This document shows positions 6,528 to 6,856 of a DNA stretch of 6,856 nt, piece after piece. The DNA lies in assembly GCA_021641325.1 (NCBI GenBank), contig JAJXPD010000056.1, forward strand, positions 1 to 6,856, written 5' to 3'. The notes below the pieces were generated by a model that did no database searches, had not been told where the DNA came from, and saw nothing but the letters and a program-made list of their open reading frames with translations. The first letter of the stretch is position 1; every line of letters begins with the position of its first letter. This DNA is from Opitutales bacterium. Lineage in GTDB: Bacteria; Verrucomicrobiota; Verrucomicrobiia; Opitutales; Intestinicryptomonadaceae. Position numbers and translations under genes: made by a program.

Positions 6528-6856
6528 CTTTCGTCTTTTTGAAGTGGTCGAAGCCGGGGCCTTTTGCGTTGTCTTCGGCTTCGAAGAATCCGTGGAGCTG
6601 GCGGATGCGGGTGGGGTGTCTCATCTTGCGGAGAGCCTTTGCCTCAATCTGCCTGATTCTTTCCCTTGTTACATTGAACTGTTTGCCGACCTCTTCGAGA
6701 GTCCTCGAATAGCCGTCCTGCAAGCCGAAGCGGAGCGTGAGCACCTTGCGTTCGCGCGGCGTGAGCGAGTCGAGAACGTCCATGAGCTTTTCGCGCAGGA
6801 GCGAGTATGCTGTCATGTCGTAGGGGTTTTCCGCGCCCTTGTCTTCGATGAAGTCG
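6517..6856 (-). CDS. rpoD: Primary sigma-70 factor, C-terminal part (5' end outside the window)
   Basis: Directs RNA polymerase to promoters. Only the last 112 codons are in the window; the gene continues past the right edge. [13 protein letters not shown], at the start, fits the linker that enters region 4 of housekeeping sigma factors. [18 protein letters not shown] is region 4.1. [24 protein letters not shown] (about 6625-6702) is the region 4.2 helix-turn-helix that contacts the -35 element, followed by the invariant-looking [17 protein letters not shown]. After this usual end of RpoD come about 20 extra residues rich in Lys, Asp and Glu (about 6520-6579). The stop overlaps the start of the next gene. 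The match to the primary factor is strong, but a close paralogue (group 2 sigma) cannot be excluded from the C-terminus alone. Confidence 0.93.
   Translation of the reverse strand, partial: DFIEDKGAENPYDMTAYSLLREKLMDVLDSLTPRERKVLTLRFGLQDGYSRTLEEVGKQFNVTRERIRQIEAKALRKMRHPTRIRQLHGFFEAEDNAKGPGFDHFKKTKDAE

Noticed and set aside
5913..6542. A 209-codon plus-strand frame opposite the small exported-protein gene
   Set aside because: The minus-strand frame has a signal peptide, overlaps the sigma gene in a normal co-directional way and has balanced composition. The plus-strand frame is arginine-rich, crosses the terminator and lacks a ribosome site.

Overview
The window is from a Gram-negative bacterium with GC-rich coding sequence. 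It encodes a complete inner-membrane to outer-membrane tripartite efflux system, including a lipoprotein adaptor and an outer-membrane channel, and the 3' end of a primary sigma-70 gene. Codon use and the sigma factor C-terminus would fit a PVC-group organism such as a Verrucomicrobiota/Opitutae-like lineage, but this is only an impression; no taxonomic marker here settles it.

Layout. Positions 9-4292 (+) hold one uninterrupted 1427-codon frame. Residues 1-373 are a complete AcrA-type periplasmic adaptor with a lipoprotein signal. Residues 374-1427 are a complete AcrB-type (HAE1) RND permease. Fifteen bases downstream, 4308-5783 (+) encodes a NodT/OprM-type outer-membrane factor. Together these are the three parts of a drug or metabolite efflux pump in the order adaptor, permease, channel, read as one operon. 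The operon promoter lies left of the window. A 318-base gene-free stretch (5784-6101) follows, with two inverted repeats and a good intrinsic terminator at 6011-6045. From the right edge, on the minus strand, come the last 112 codons of an rpoD-like sigma factor (6517-6856) and a small exported protein of unknown function (6102-6527), whose start overlaps the sigma gene by 11 bases. The two transcription units converge on the gene-free stretch.

The main point of interest is the adaptor-permease join. Both halves are full length, and the junction holds a purine-rich ribosome-binding-like sequence, an ATG exactly at the normal permease start, and an overlapping TGA in another frame. Removing one A from the A5 run at 1117-1121 would give two separate genes with a classic ATGA overlap. 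The uninterrupted fusion also poses a topology problem: an exported adaptor ends in the periplasm, while the RND permease N-terminus belongs in the cytoplasm, and no extra membrane segment joins them. The frame is therefore a very unusual fusion, a system making separate products by internal initiation or processing, a recent +1 mutation, or a one-base sequence error. No CRISPR, tRNA, rRNA or mobile element was seen.
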